A stretch of 64,000 nucleotides of DNA from contig NZ_JAMTCJ010000004.1 of the NCBI RefSeq assembly GCF_024171815.1, positions 558,001 to 622,000 of the forward strand. The letters are read 5' to 3'. The translations under genes and the position numbers were made by a program. Origin of the DNA: Williamsia maris. Its GTDB lineage: Bacteria; Actinomycetota; Actinomycetes; Mycobacteriales; Mycobacteriaceae. Of the stretch, positions 30,550-38,708 are shown in pieces; positions within the stretch are counted from its first letter, which is position 1, and each line of letters starts with the position of its first letter. The notes below the pieces were generated by a model. That model saw only the letters and a program-made list of their open reading frames with translations. It searched no databases and was not told the DNA's origin.

Positions 30550-30577
30550 GGCACCCGACTCGGGTGCCTTTCTTGTT
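30550..30577 (+). terminator. Rho-independent terminator of the tRNA cluster
   Basis: GGCACCCG-ACT-CGGGTGCC (30550-30568) is a perfect 8-bp stem followed by TTTCTTGTT. It is the one classical intrinsic terminator with a T-rich tail seen in the window. Confidence 0.9.
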
Positions 30578-30578
30578 G

Positions 30579-31412
30579 TCAGGGCCGCGCCCACCGCGAT
30601 GAGCCCAGACGATGGTCATCGTCGGCGGCGCCCACGACATCCCCCAACCACCCGGCGAACCACCCCGGCATCTCGATGTGCGGCATGTGCGCGACCCGCT
30701 CGAGCACGGTGATGGTCGCCAGAGGCGACAGTTCCGCGCTTTCACGGGCGATCGCGGCCGGGATGGGGTCGAGCGCCCCGTGTAGATGATGGACCGGAAC
30801 CGGCAGTGCGGCGAGAGTTGCGCGAGGATCCGCGATCAGCGCGTCGTCGGCGATCGCGATCGCCTCGGCGCGCATCTCCCGCATCTGCTCGGCGACCCAG
30901 TCATGGACACGCGGTCCGACGAGCGGGCCGAACCACCCGGGCGTGACAGCCTTGATCGTCGATTCCGGATCGGTGCGCAGCCCCTCGACCATCGCGGTCA
31001 TCGCGGCGGCGAGCTCGGGGACGGTGACCGGCGCGTGCGAGGCGCCACCGACCGAGACCACGGCGCGCACCGACTCCGGGGCCCGCGCAGCCACCGCGAC
31101 GGCGACGAGGGCTCCGACCGAACTACCCACGATGACAGGACGATCGAGCGACAACCGACCGATCACGGCGGTCACGTCGGACACGTTGTCGTTCAGTGAA
31201 CTCGAGGTCGAGGCGCCTGATCGACCGTGGTTGCGTGCGTCCAGCGCGACGACGCGGTGACGACGATCGAGCATCGCGAGCATCGGTTCCCACACACGGG
31301 CGGTCGTACCGAAGCTGTGCAGCAGGACGATGTCGACCCCACGCTCGACAGATGTGTCAGCGGGTCGATCGGTGTAGTGAAGGACGGTGTGATCCATGTC
31401 GATGAGAGGCAT
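30579..31412 (-). CDS. Alpha/beta hydrolase
   Basis: 277 residues. The fold's landmarks are LLHSFGTTARVWEPM (oxyanion loop), DARNHGRSG, the nucleophile elbow VGSSVGALVAV, the acidic residue in LHGALDPIP, and the His in ERVAHMPHIEMP, so the triad looks complete. Substrate unknown. The start is ATG at 31410-31412; no clear ribosome site is seen and the ATG six codons later is an alternative. It is divergent from a LysR regulator 82 bp away, which is the likely controller. Confidence 0.82.
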   Translation of the reverse strand: MPLIDMDHTVLHYTDRPADTSVERGVDIVLLHSFGTTARVWEPMLAMLDRRHRVVALDARNHGRSGASTSSSLNDNVSDVTAVIGRLSLDRPVIVGSSVGALVAVAVAARAPESVRAVVSVGGASHAPVTVPELAAAMTAMVEGLRTDPESTIKAVTPGWFGPLVGPRVHDWVAEQMREMRAEAIAIADDALIADPRATLAALPVPVHHLHGALDPIPAAIARESAELSPLATITVLERVAHMPHIEMPGWFAGWLGDVVGAADDDHRLGSSRWARP

Positions 31413-31494
31413 GTGATCAGCACACCGTCGCGCAGCCGCACGAACAACGAGCACTTCGCGACTAGTCTCATCACGAGAACTGATGGGTGGGCGC

Positions 31495-32373
31495 ATGGAA
31501 CTCAGGCAGGTGCGGTACTTCATCGCGGTGATCGACACCGGGAGTTTCACCGGTGCCGCCGCGTCGTTGTCCATCGTGCAATCCGCGGTGAGCCAACAGA
31601 TCTCCCGCCTCGAACGCGAGCTCGGCACCGACCTGTTCGACCGGAAGCGCCGAACAGTGCAGCTCACCGTCACCGGCAGACAGTTCGAACCGTTCGCCCG
31701 GTCGATGCTCGACACCGAGCGTGCCGCTCGGAGCGCACTGTCGCCGTCCAGCCCGACAGGACCGACGCGAATCGGCGTGCCGACCGGACTGGGTGCACTC
31801 GTCACCGCAGCGATCAGTGCCGTGCCGCCGAGAGTGTTGCCCGCACCCGTCGAGGTGATCGGCGTCCCCAGCCCCGACCGCGAGCAGAAGGTCGTCGACG
31901 GAGAACTGGACGCGGCCATCGTCCGCACACACCCCACGCACTCAGACCTCGTCAGCTACGCGCTACCCGCCGATGAGCTTCTCGTGGTGGTCGCGACAGG
32001 CCATCCTGCGATATCCGTCGATCGAGTACGTCTCGCTGATCTCGCCGAGCATCCGCTCGTCTTCACCGTCGACGCGATCGGTGAACCCGTGTGCACCACC
32101 ACGATCGCGTCGTGTCGACGGGCGGGGATCGAGCCGCGCCTGCAGGTGCTGTCCCCCGGCGCCGATCCGCTCAGCGCGCTGACCACCGTCACCCATGCCT
32201 GGAGCGTGTTCTTCGCGGCCCACGCCCGGCAGCTCAACACCACCGCTCTCGGTATCGAGTTCGTGCGCTGCGATGAATCCATGACGATCGCCAAATCGGT
32301 GGTCGTGCGACGGGATCGAACCGACCTCGGCGCCCGTATCGCCGCTGCCATCAACGACGAGGAGAACCGATGA
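31495..32373 (+). CDS. LysR-family transcriptional regulator
   Basis: 292 residues. N-terminal winged helix (MELRQVRYFIAVIDTGSFTGAAASL, SAVSQQISRLERELG) and a C-terminal effector domain. ATG 31495 is preferred to ATG 31483 because MELRQ is the usual LysR start and GGGTGG lies just upstream. The neighbouring hydrolase is transcribed away from it, the arrangement LysR proteins usually control. Its stop overlaps the ATG of the phosphatase gene (ATGA), so the two are translated together. Confidence 0.9.
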   Translation: MELRQVRYFIAVIDTGSFTGAAASLSIVQSAVSQQISRLERELGTDLFDRKRRTVQLTVTGRQFEPFARSMLDTERAARSALSPSSPTGPTRIGVPTGLGALVTAAISAVPPRVLPAPVEVIGVPSPDREQKVVDGELDAAIVRTHPTHSDLVSYALPADELLVVVATGHPAISVDRVRLADLAEHPLVFTVDAIGEPVCTTTIASCRRAGIEPRLQVLSPGADPLSALTTVTHAWSVFFAAHARQLNTTALGIEFVRCDESMTIAKSVVVRRDRTDLGARIAAAINDEENR

Positions 32374-32882
32374 CCACCCACCCGACGTGGCCACATGACC
32401 GGCAACTACATGCGTGGTGGGTCACACCGGACCTTCTCGCCGGTGAGTACCCCGGCGACAAGCGATCCGACGCCGCGCGCGCCAAGATCGATCTGCTGTC
32501 CGACGCCGGGGTCACCGCGATCGTCGACCTGACGACGCGCGACGATCCCCTGCTCCCCTACGCCGAGCACCTGCCCGACACCATCGCCCACTGGTCTTTC
32601 CCGATCCCGGATCTCGGGGTGATCGACAATGCCGGCTACGACGCGATCCTCGCGTACATCGATGACGAGATCGCCCGTGACGGACGGGTCTACGTGCACT
32701 GCTGGGGAGGCGTGGGGCGGACCAGCACTGTCGTCGCGTGTTGGCTCGGCGCACAGGGGCTCGACCTTCAGAGCACCCTGGACCGCATCGACGAGCTGCG
32801 ATCGGGTACCCGCAAGAGCCACCGGCAGTTCCTACAGTCCGGCCCGCAACGTCGCCTGGTCGAGAGCCGGTTCATCGACTGA
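32370..32882 (+). CDS. Dual-specificity / tyrosine protein phosphatase-like protein
   Basis: 170 residues. The Cx5R phosphatase loop is intact as VHCWGGVGRTS, and IPDLGVID upstream supplies a possible general acid Asp. The overall pattern (WVTPDLLAGEYPG at the N-terminus, two helices after the P-loop) is that of small bacterial dual-specificity phosphatases. Coupled to the LysR gene by a 4-bp overlap. Whether it acts on protein, sugar or lipid phosphate cannot be told. Confidence 0.82.
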   Translation: MTTHPTWPHDRQLHAWWVTPDLLAGEYPGDKRSDAARAKIDLLSDAGVTAIVDLTTRDDPLLPYAEHLPDTIAHWSFPIPDLGVIDNAGYDAILAYIDDEIARDGRVYVHCWGGVGRTSTVVACWLGAQGLDLQSTLDRIDELRSGTRKSHRQFLQSGPQRRLVESRFID

Positions 32883-32916
32883 GGCCATCGGAGCGGCCTC
32901 GAGAAGCCGCCGCTTA

Positions 32917-32933
32917 ATGACAATGGTTATCAT
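32917..32933 (+). promoter_or_regulatory. Zur-like operator overlapping a leaderless -10 element
   Basis: ATGACAATGGTTATCAT is an inverted repeat (ATGACAA, three-base centre, TTATCAT) close to the Zur/Fur-type box of actinobacteria. Its last six bases, TATCAT (32928-32933), fit a -10 element, and exactly six bases later comes the ATG at 32940. A repressor here would sit on the polymerase site. Zinc control is inferred from the motif and from the CobW-type gene it precedes. Confidence 0.75.
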
Positions 32934-32939
32934 CTAGCG

Positions 32940-34091
32940 ATGACCGCAACCCCTCTCCTTCCCGTCACGGTCCTGTCCGGCTTCCTCGGCGCCGGGAAGA
33001 CGACACTGCTCAACCACGTGCTGGCGAACCGAGAGGGACGCCGTGTGGCCGTCATCGTCAACGACATGAGCGAGGTCAACATCGACGCCGCGCTGATCGA
33101 CGGCCCTCGCGGCAAGAGCCGACTCGATCGCACCGAGGAGAAGCTCGTCGAGCTGACCAACGGGTGCATCTGCTGCACCCTGCGCGAGGATCTCGTCGAA
33201 TCGGTCGGAGCCCTTGCGGCACAGGGGCGATTCGATCAGCTGATCATCGAGTCCACCGGGATCTCCGAACCGATGCCCGTCGCGGCCACCTTCGACTGGG
33301 AGTTCGAGGACGGCACCCGCCTCGGCGACGTCGCGCGACTCGACACCATGGTGACCCTGGTCGACGCGTCGACGATCCTGCGCGAGATCGCCACGGGCGA
33401 CACCCTGCAGCGCCGATCCCTGCAGGCGGCCGAGGGCGATGAACGCACGATCTCCGACCTGTTGGTCGACCAGGTCGAGTTCGCCGACGTCCTCGTCGTG
33501 AACAAGATCGATCTGGTCAGCGACACCGTCGTCGGCGCCGTCGAGGCGACCCTGCGCCTGCTGAACCCGCACGCGCAGATCATCCGCGCCCGTGGCGGCG
33601 TGGTCGAGCTGGACCGGGTCCTCGAGACCGGGCTCTTCGACCCCGATCTCGCCGCCGACCATCCCGACTGGGCGACCGAACTCGCGGGCGGTCACACGCC
33701 GGAGACCGAGGAATACGGCATCTCGTCGACCACCTACCGGGCCGACCGCCCGTTCCACGCCGCCCGCCTGGCAGTGGCGCTCGGCGAACTGCGGGGCGTC
33801 CTGCGCAGCAAGGGTTTCTGCTGGGTGGCGTCGCGGGCCGACGTGGTGGCGATCTGGTCGCAGGCGGGACCGAATCTGGTGATCGAACCCGCGGCCCTCT
33901 GGTCGGCCGTCCCCGACGAGACTCCCGGTCAGGAGATCGTGTTCATCGGCGTCCACCTCGACCCGAGTGCGATCGCAGGCCTGCTCGATCCAGCGCTGTT
34001 GACCGACGACGAGGTCGCCGCGGGCGCGGGCGCCTGGCGGCGGTACGACGACCCGCTGCCCGCCTGGGGCCCCATGCCGCACGGCCACTGA
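32940..34091 (+). CDS. CobW/COG0523 GTPase, probable zinc metallochaperone
   Basis: 383 residues. G-domain with Walker [14 protein letters not shown], the metal-binding CxCC as [18 protein letters not shown] (NKxD) and a C-terminal CobW domain. Family members move zinc (or cobalt, nickel) to client proteins under limitation. No ribosome site is present; the ATG follows a -10 element by six bases, so the mRNA is probably leaderless, and a Zur-like box covers that promoter. Together these point to zinc-starvation induction. It is not near cobalamin or nitrile hydratase genes. Confidence 0.9.
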   Translation: MTATPLLPVTVLSGFLGAGKTTLLNHVLANREGRRVAVIVNDMSEVNIDAALIDGPRGKSRLDRTEEKLVELTNGCICCTLREDLVESVGALAAQGRFDQLIIESTGISEPMPVAATFDWEFEDGTRLGDVARLDTMVTLVDASTILREIATGDTLQRRSLQAAEGDERTISDLLVDQVEFADVLVVNKIDLVSDTVVGAVEATLRLLNPHAQIIRARGGVVELDRVLETGLFDPDLAADHPDWATELAGGHTPETEEYGISSTTYRADRPFHAARLAVALGELRGVLRSKGFCWVASRADVVAIWSQAGPNLVIEPAALWSAVPDETPGQEIVFIGVHLDPSAIAGLLDPALLTDDEVAAGAGAWRRYDDPLPAWGPMPHGH

Positions 34092-34109
34092 CCGCGGACA
34101 CGTGCCACG

Positions 34110-34571
34110 TCAGGCGACCGACCGGCCGTCGGCTCGGGGATCGCTCACCTGAACCAGATCCACGGCGTTGGCCCGGAAGATCGGCTCGATCGCCACGCCG
34201 GCGAGGTCGGCCGCGGTGGTGAACAGCCGGGCCCAGCCCCGATCCCAGGGGGTGATCGCGTCGGCGCCGGGCCGGGTGATGAGCATCGCGACGCTCACCA
34301 CGTCGTGTCCGTCGATCACGTCGGACAACCGGTACATCAGCAGGTCGGCGAGGTAGGGCTCGGGCGGTCCGTCGAGTGGGAGTTGGTTGAGCGCGGGCAG
34401 GATGTGCCCGGTGGTGTCGACGAAGGCGAACCACAGCAGTCTCTCGGAGAACCCCAGCGGCCCCATCAGGGCCCGCCAGCGCTCACGGAGTTCGTCGCCG
34501 GTGTGAAAGGCCTCCGAGGCCGTGGCGATGTTCGGGATGGGGTCGGGCGAGGACGTGGGGTTCGATGTCAT
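34110..34571 (-). CDS. Conserved actinobacterial protein of unknown function
   Basis: 153 residues. I recall similar actinobacterial proteins with the pattern FVDTTGHILPALNQ, SVAMLITRPGADAI, DRGWARLF and a C-terminal IFRAN, but no function is attached to them. No signal or membrane helix. The start ATG at 34569-34571 gives MTSNPTSSPDP; no ribosome site is visible, and a GTG three codons upstream is an alternative. It converges with the CobW gene. Confidence 0.65.
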   Translation of the reverse strand: MTSNPTSSPDPIPNIATASEAFHTGDELRERWRALMGPLGFSERLLWFAFVDTTGHILPALNQLPLDGPPEPYLADLLMYRLSDVIDGHDVVSVAMLITRPGADAITPWDRGWARLFTTAADLAGVAIEPIFRANAVDLVQVSDPRADGRSVA

Positions 34572-34612
34572 GCGGAGCACTGTGCGCCGACGGCGCGGAT
34601 TCGCCAAAGATG

Positions 34613-34640
34613 TTGTCCACAGGCGTCTTTCCTGTGGACA
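34613..34640. promoter_or_regulatory. Inverted pair of DnaA-box-like sites in a divergent gap
   Basis: TTGTCCACA (34613-34621) is an exact match to the high-GC actinobacterial DnaA box. The second arm, CCTGTGGACA (34631-34640), reads CTGTCCACA-like on the other strand, one base off. TGTCCACAGG and CCTGTGGACA form a perfect 10-bp inverted repeat with a seven-base spacer. The site lies between the divergent starts at 34571 and 34705. Confidence 0.6.
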
Positions 34641-34704
34641 GAGCAGTTGACATCTACGACGGACGCGGTGTGAGCTGAACCGTTGGGCCGTCGCCGCCGC
34701 GCGT

Positions 34705-35265
34705 GTGCTGGAATCAGTGACCGTGCCCGCAGATCTGATCGTCACCATCGACACCGACGCCGAGCTCGCCGACGACTTCGCGGCCGTCGCCGCGGTCACG
34801 TTCCCGCTGGCATGTCCGCCCGGCACCACCGACGCCGACACGGCCGAACACATCGCCCGGCACCTGACCGCCGCGCGTTTCCGCGACCATCTCGCATCAC
34901 CGGACCACGACGTCCTCGGGGCGCGCGTCGACGGCGCACTCGTCGGTTACGCGCTTGTCGACCACACCGGCCCCACCGATCCCGAGGTGTGTGCGGTGGT
35001 CACCGCGAGCCCGGTGTCGGAGGTGTCGAAGATGTACGTCCTCCCCGAGGCCCACGGCACGGGGGCGTCGCACGCACTGATGGACCGGGCGCTGATCTCG
35101 GCGCGTGAACGCGGCAGTGTCGCAACGTGGTTGGGCGTGAGCAACGTGAACCTACGTGCGCAGAGGTTCTACTCCAAGATGGGCTTCACCCAGGTGGGCC
35201 ACAAGTCGTTCTGGCTCAACGGAGACGAGCAGCGCGACTTCGTGATGCTCCGGCCGATGGACTAG
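34705..35265 (+). CDS. GNAT-family N-acetyltransferase
   Basis: 186 residues. A GNAT fold with VSKMYVLPEAHGTGASHALMD (acetyl-CoA pyrophosphate loop, with GTGAS in place of the usual Q/RxxGxG/A) and VSNVNLRAQRFYSKMGF near the C-terminus. Substrate unknown; M. tuberculosis Rv2669 sits in the same place. GTG codons at 34705, 34717 and 34723 are possible starts; none is clearly favoured. Its TAG overlaps the zapE stop in the opposite direction: both end in the same CTAG. Confidence 0.8.
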   Translation: MLESVTVPADLIVTIDTDAELADDFAAVAAVTFPLACPPGTTDADTAEHIARHLTAARFRDHLASPDHDVLGARVDGALVGYALVDHTGPTDPEVCAVVTASPVSEVSKMYVLPEAHGTGASHALMDRALISARERGSVATWLGVSNVNLRAQRFYSKMGFTQVGHKSFWLNGDEQRDFVMLRPMD

Positions 35266-36275
35266 GTGGCCTTCTCCGCGAAGCGCGACAAGGCCAACAG
35301 ACGAGAGGTCGCGCGCAGATACTTCTTGCGGTATCCGCCTGCCAACATCTCCTCGGTGAAGATCTCGTCGAGCTTGCACCCGGAGACCATCAACGGGATG
35401 CCCGCGTCGTACAGCCGGTCGGCGAGGACGACCATCCGCAGCGCGACGGTCTGATCCGACGCCGGGTGCACGTTCGACACGCACACCAGGGTCACCCCGT
35501 CGACAAGTGCCTTGTACTTCGACGGGTGCAGCTTGGCGAGGTGGGCGCACAGCTCGTCGAAGTCGTCGAGGGTGGCACCCTCGGTCTTCTCGGCGAGCGC
35601 GCGCAGGTCCTCGTCGGAGGCGGGATCGGGTGCCGGCGGGAGGTCGCGATGGCGGTAGTCCGGGCCGTCGACCCGGATGGTCTCGAACACGCCGGAGAGC
35701 TTGCGGATCTCGCGCAGGAAGTCCTGTGCGGCGAACCGACCTTCTCCGAGCTGTCCCGGCAGGGTGTTCGACGTGGCCGCGATCGACACGCCCTGCGCGG
35801 TGAGCTCGGTCAGCAGTCGCGACACCAGCATGGTGTCTCCGGGATCGTCGAGTTCGAACTCGTCGATGCAGATCACACTGTGTTTCGACAGCCGCTCGAC
35901 CGATGCGGTGAAGCCGAGTGCCCCGACGACATGGGTCACCTCGACGAACGTCGCGAACGCCTTCGGCTCGGGCATGAGGTGGTAGATCGAGGCCAGCAGG
36001 TGGGTCTTGCCCACACCGAAGCCGCCGTCGAGGTAGATGCCGACGCCCTGGCTGGGGCTGCGCTTGCCGAGCATGCTGCGTTTGCCCTCACGCGCCTTGC
36101 GTGCCTTGGTCACGAATTCGCGCCCGGCCTCGACCGCGGCGGCCTGGCTCGGCTCGTTCGGATCAGGGATGTAGCTCTCGAAGCTGACCTCGTCGAACAT
36201 CGATGGCGGAACCATCTCGTCGACCAGTGCCTCGGGCGGCACCTGGGGAGTGCGATCGCTCAACCGTGCCGTCAT
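35262..36275 (-). CDS. zapE: Cell division protein ZapE / AFG1-like ATPase
   Basis: 337 residues of the AFG1/ZapE AAA family. Walker A GGFGVGKTHLLAS near residue 85 and Walker B VICIDEFELDDPGD are intact. In E. coli ZapE acts on the FtsZ ring; the role in actinobacteria (Rv2670c) is not settled. The start ATG (36273-36275) is six bases after a TACTGT -10 element, so it is probably leaderless; a longer in-frame extension exists but would start inside the divergent promoter. Confidence 0.93.
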   Translation of the reverse strand: MTARLSDRTPQVPPEALVDEMVPPSMFDEVSFESYIPDPNEPSQAAAVEAGREFVTKARKAREGKRSMLGKRSPSQGVGIYLDGGFGVGKTHLLASIYHLMPEPKAFATFVEVTHVVGALGFTASVERLSKHSVICIDEFELDDPGDTMLVSRLLTELTAQGVSIAATSNTLPGQLGEGRFAAQDFLREIRKLSGVFETIRVDGPDYRHRDLPPAPDPASDEDLRALAEKTEGATLDDFDELCAHLAKLHPSKYKALVDGVTLVCVSNVHPASDQTVALRMVVLADRLYDAGIPLMVSGCKLDEIFTEEMLAGGYRKKYLRATSRLLALSRFAEKAT

Positions 36276-36281
36276 GTCCCG

Positions 36282-36287
36282 ACAGTA
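36282..36287 (-). promoter_or_regulatory. -10 element (TACTGT) for leaderless zapE
   Basis: On the minus strand TACTGT ends exactly six bases before the zapE ATG. The facing gene at 36310 has a weaker TAAGAA/AAGAAT at a similar distance, all inside a 34-bp divergent gap. Confidence 0.6.
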
Positions 36288-36309
36288 GCCAGGCCGTAAG
36301 AATGATCTC

Positions 36310-37032
36310 GTGTACCTCTTGGATAAAGCGACCCAGCTCACAGTCGACCGCGCGACGCTGACCGACCTCTACGCGTACCCGCCGGCCCCGGACCTCGACG
36401 GGCGGTGCCACCTGGTCGCGAACATGGTGACCTCCCTCGACGGTGCCGCCATGGTCGGCGGGGTCTCGGGTGCCCTCGGCGGCGACGGCGACCACGAGAT
36501 CTTCGAACTCCTCCGGGAACTGTGCGACGTGGTGCTGGTGGGGTCGGGAACCGTCATCGGCGAGGACTACGGACCGATCCGCGGTGATTCCGATGCCGAC
36601 ACCGCGCCACGGCTGGCCATGGTGTCGGGGTCGCTGAGCATCGATCCCGCGCAGGGCAGTGTCGCCGCACCCACCACGGTGATCATGACCTGCGCTTCGG
36701 CGCCCGAGGAGAATCGCCGTCGCCTGCTCGACGTCGGCGCGACACTCGTCGACTGCGGCGAGACCGAGGTCGAACTCCCCCGCGTCCTGTCCGCACTGGC
36801 CGACCGCGGCCGCAATCGGGTGCTGTGCGAGGGCGGGCCGGGTCTGCTGGCCAACCTGTACGCCGCCGACCTGGTCGACGACCTCTGCGTCACCATCGGG
36901 CCCACCATCGTCGGCGGCTCGGCCGGGCGCATCACCCATGGTCCCGACGGTGCACCGACCCGACAGATGCGTCGGGCCCACGTGCTCGCCGACGACGAGG
37001 GCTACTTGTTCACGAGGTGGGTGCGCGCCTAG
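36310..37032 (+). CDS. RibD C-terminal-type pyrimidine reductase
   Basis: 240 residues of the RibD C-terminal (dihydrofolate-reductase-like) fold: NMVTSLDGAA at the substrate site, LVGSGTVIGEDYGPIR, and the NADPH loop CEGGPGLLANLYA. No deaminase domain is present. The M. tuberculosis counterpart (Rv2671) is annotated RibD and is known to substitute for dihydrofolate reductase when overproduced; whether this holds here is unknown. GTG start at 36310; no ribosome site, so possibly leaderless. Confidence 0.88.
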   Translation: MYLLDKATQLTVDRATLTDLYAYPPAPDLDGRCHLVANMVTSLDGAAMVGGVSGALGGDGDHEIFELLRELCDVVLVGSGTVIGEDYGPIRGDSDADTAPRLAMVSGSLSIDPAQGSVAAPTTVIMTCASAPEENRRRLLDVGATLVDCGETEVELPRVLSALADRGRNRVLCEGGPGLLANLYAADLVDDLCVTIGPTIVGGSAGRITHGPDGAPTRQMRRAHVLADDEGYLFTRWVRA

Positions 37033-37070
37033 TGCCGACGCGCCCACGCCGGCACCGCCGACGGAGCCAC

Positions 37071-37076
37071 TAGGCT
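37071..37076 (+). promoter_or_regulatory. -10 element (TAGGCT) for a leaderless lipoprotein gene
   Basis: TAGGCT ends six bases before the ATG at 37083, with no ribosome site between, fitting the leaderless pattern. Confidence 0.55.
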
Positions 37077-37082
37077 CGCGGC

Positions 37083-38657
37083 ATGCGCTCTGTCTTGCCG
37101 GTTCGACTGCTGTGCGCGCTGTCGGTGGTCGTGGCGCTGGCCACCGGATGCGCCGTCGGCCCGGACACCGGCCCGGCGCTGGTCATCGACAACGGCAACG
37201 ACGGCAACGGACCGGCCTCGAGTGCCGGCCCGCCCCCGCCGCCGCAACTGACGGCACCGAACGCGGACCTGGCGTGGAAGCCGTGCGCGAGTCCGGTCAC
37301 CGCCCGCTTCGGTCTGCCCGCGGTACCTGCGGGCGTGCTGGTCGACTGCGCCGACTACCAGTCGAGCATCACCCCCGGCGTCGCCACCATCGACGCGGTC
37401 GTCGTGTCAGCCGTGCGTGTGCGCCTCGCCGCGACCCCCGCCACGGCCGCTCCGCTGGTCCTCACCTCGGGCACCGACATGCCGTCGGCGCTGACCGCGA
37501 TGTTGCTCGCGTCCGCTCCGGGCCGCTCCCTGCTGTCCGACCACCCGATCGTCGCCGTCGACCGCCGCGGCATCGGTGAGAGCTCGCCGTTGGACTGCCT
37601 GACCGTCCGCGAGCGCAACGCGTTGCTGGACAACGGTTTCGACAGCAGCGACATCGCCGGCGGTGACGCATCTCGACAGCAGCGACTGATCTCGACCGCA
37701 GCCGAGGCCGCGGACGGGTGCTCGGAGACGATCAGTCCGTACCAGGTGGCGTTCACCGCCGCGAACGCCGCGAGCGACATCGAACGACTCCGCACCATCT
37801 GGAAGGTCGATCGGATCGGGTTGCTGGGTGTCGGATCCGGGGCCGATGTTGCGCTCGCTTATTCGGGCCTCTACCGCAACCGCGTCGGACGCGTTGTCCT
37901 CGACACCCCCACCCCCTATCTCACCTCCGCCCGGGTACGCGGCCAGCAACTCGCCGCAGGCACCGACGCGGCGTTGGCCCAGTTCGCCACCCTCTGCGCC
38001 GCTGCGCGCTGCGCGCTGGGGTCCGACCCGCGCCGAGCCATCACCGGACTGATCGCGCAGGCCGCCCAGGGGCGGTTGGCGACGCTGTCGGACGCCGACG
38101 TGCTCAGCGCGCTCACCACCGAGCTGGCGGTGACCACCTCCGATCGTGCCGCGACCGTGACCCGTGTCGCGACACTGCTGCAGTCGGCCATCACCGGCGA
38201 CGTCGCCCCGCTGACCGCAGCGGTCGCGCGCGCACGGGCCATCCGCGGCAGTGACGGACAACTGCTGTCGCGCTGTAACGACACCTCGCAACCGGTGGGC
38301 CAGAACGAGATCGGCGACCTGGTGACCTCGTGGACCCAGCAGTACCCGCTCACCGGCGCCGACACGGCGCTGTCGCTGCTGCGATGCAACGGGTGGCCGG
38401 CCGGACCGGCCGCGCCGCGACCCACCGGTTTCGACGTCGCCGTCCTGGTCCTCAACGGGGGCACCGACACGATCAACGGCGCCACCGGCGTCGGTGCGGT
38501 CGAACCACTCATCCTCGCGGCGAGGGGAACCTCGAGCACCGTCACCTGGGACGGCCTGGGCTACTCGGTCGCCGCCCACTCCGACTGCGCGGCCGACATC
38601 GTCGGGCGCTACGCGAACACCGGCACCGTGCCGGACACCGGCGCCTGCCCGTCCTAG
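37083..38657 (+). CDS. Exported lipoprotein of the TAP-like alpha/beta hydrolase family, probably inactive
   Basis: 524 residues. Lipoprotein signal with lipobox LATGC near residue 21. The fold follows the tripeptidyl-aminopeptidase-like (SCP/TAP) hydrolases: VDRRGIGESSPLDC, then the elbow region LLGVGSGADVAL, then VLNGGTDTIN and GLGYSVAAHSDCA. Where active relatives have G-x-S-x-G, this reads G-V-G-S-G, placing Gly at the nucleophile; where they have GHG near the end, this has GYS. The acidic residue remains. By eye the triad is lost, so a structural or binding role is possible. Syntenic with Rv2672. Confidence 0.8.
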   Translation: MRSVLPVRLLCALSVVVALATGCAVGPDTGPALVIDNGNDGNGPASSAGPPPPPQLTAPNADLAWKPCASPVTARFGLPAVPAGVLVDCADYQSSITPGVATIDAVVVSAVRVRLAATPATAAPLVLTSGTDMPSALTAMLLASAPGRSLLSDHPIVAVDRRGIGESSPLDCLTVRERNALLDNGFDSSDIAGGDASRQQRLISTAAEAADGCSETISPYQVAFTAANAASDIERLRTIWKVDRIGLLGVGSGADVALAYSGLYRNRVGRVVLDTPTPYLTSARVRGQQLAAGTDAALAQFATLCAAARCALGSDPRRAITGLIAQAAQGRLATLSDADVLSALTTELAVTTSDRAATVTRVATLLQSAITGDVAPLTAAVARARAIRGSDGQLLSRCNDTSQPVGQNEIGDLVTSWTQQYPLTGADTALSLLRCNGWPAGPAAPRPTGFDVAVLVLNGGTDTINGATGVGAVEPLILAARGTSSTVTWDGLGYSVAAHSDCAADIVGRYANTGTVPDTGACPS

Positions 38658-38696
38658 TCCTCGGGGTGCCGCGGGCAGATCGGGCGCACGCCGTAG

Positions 38697-38702
38697 TACG
38701 GT
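38697..38702 (+). promoter_or_regulatory. -10 element (TACGGT) for leaderless aftC
   Basis: TACGGT ends six bases before the GTG at 38709 and there is no ribosome site. This supports GTG 38709 over the ATG at 38742. Confidence 0.55.
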
Positions 38703-38708
38703 TCGCGG

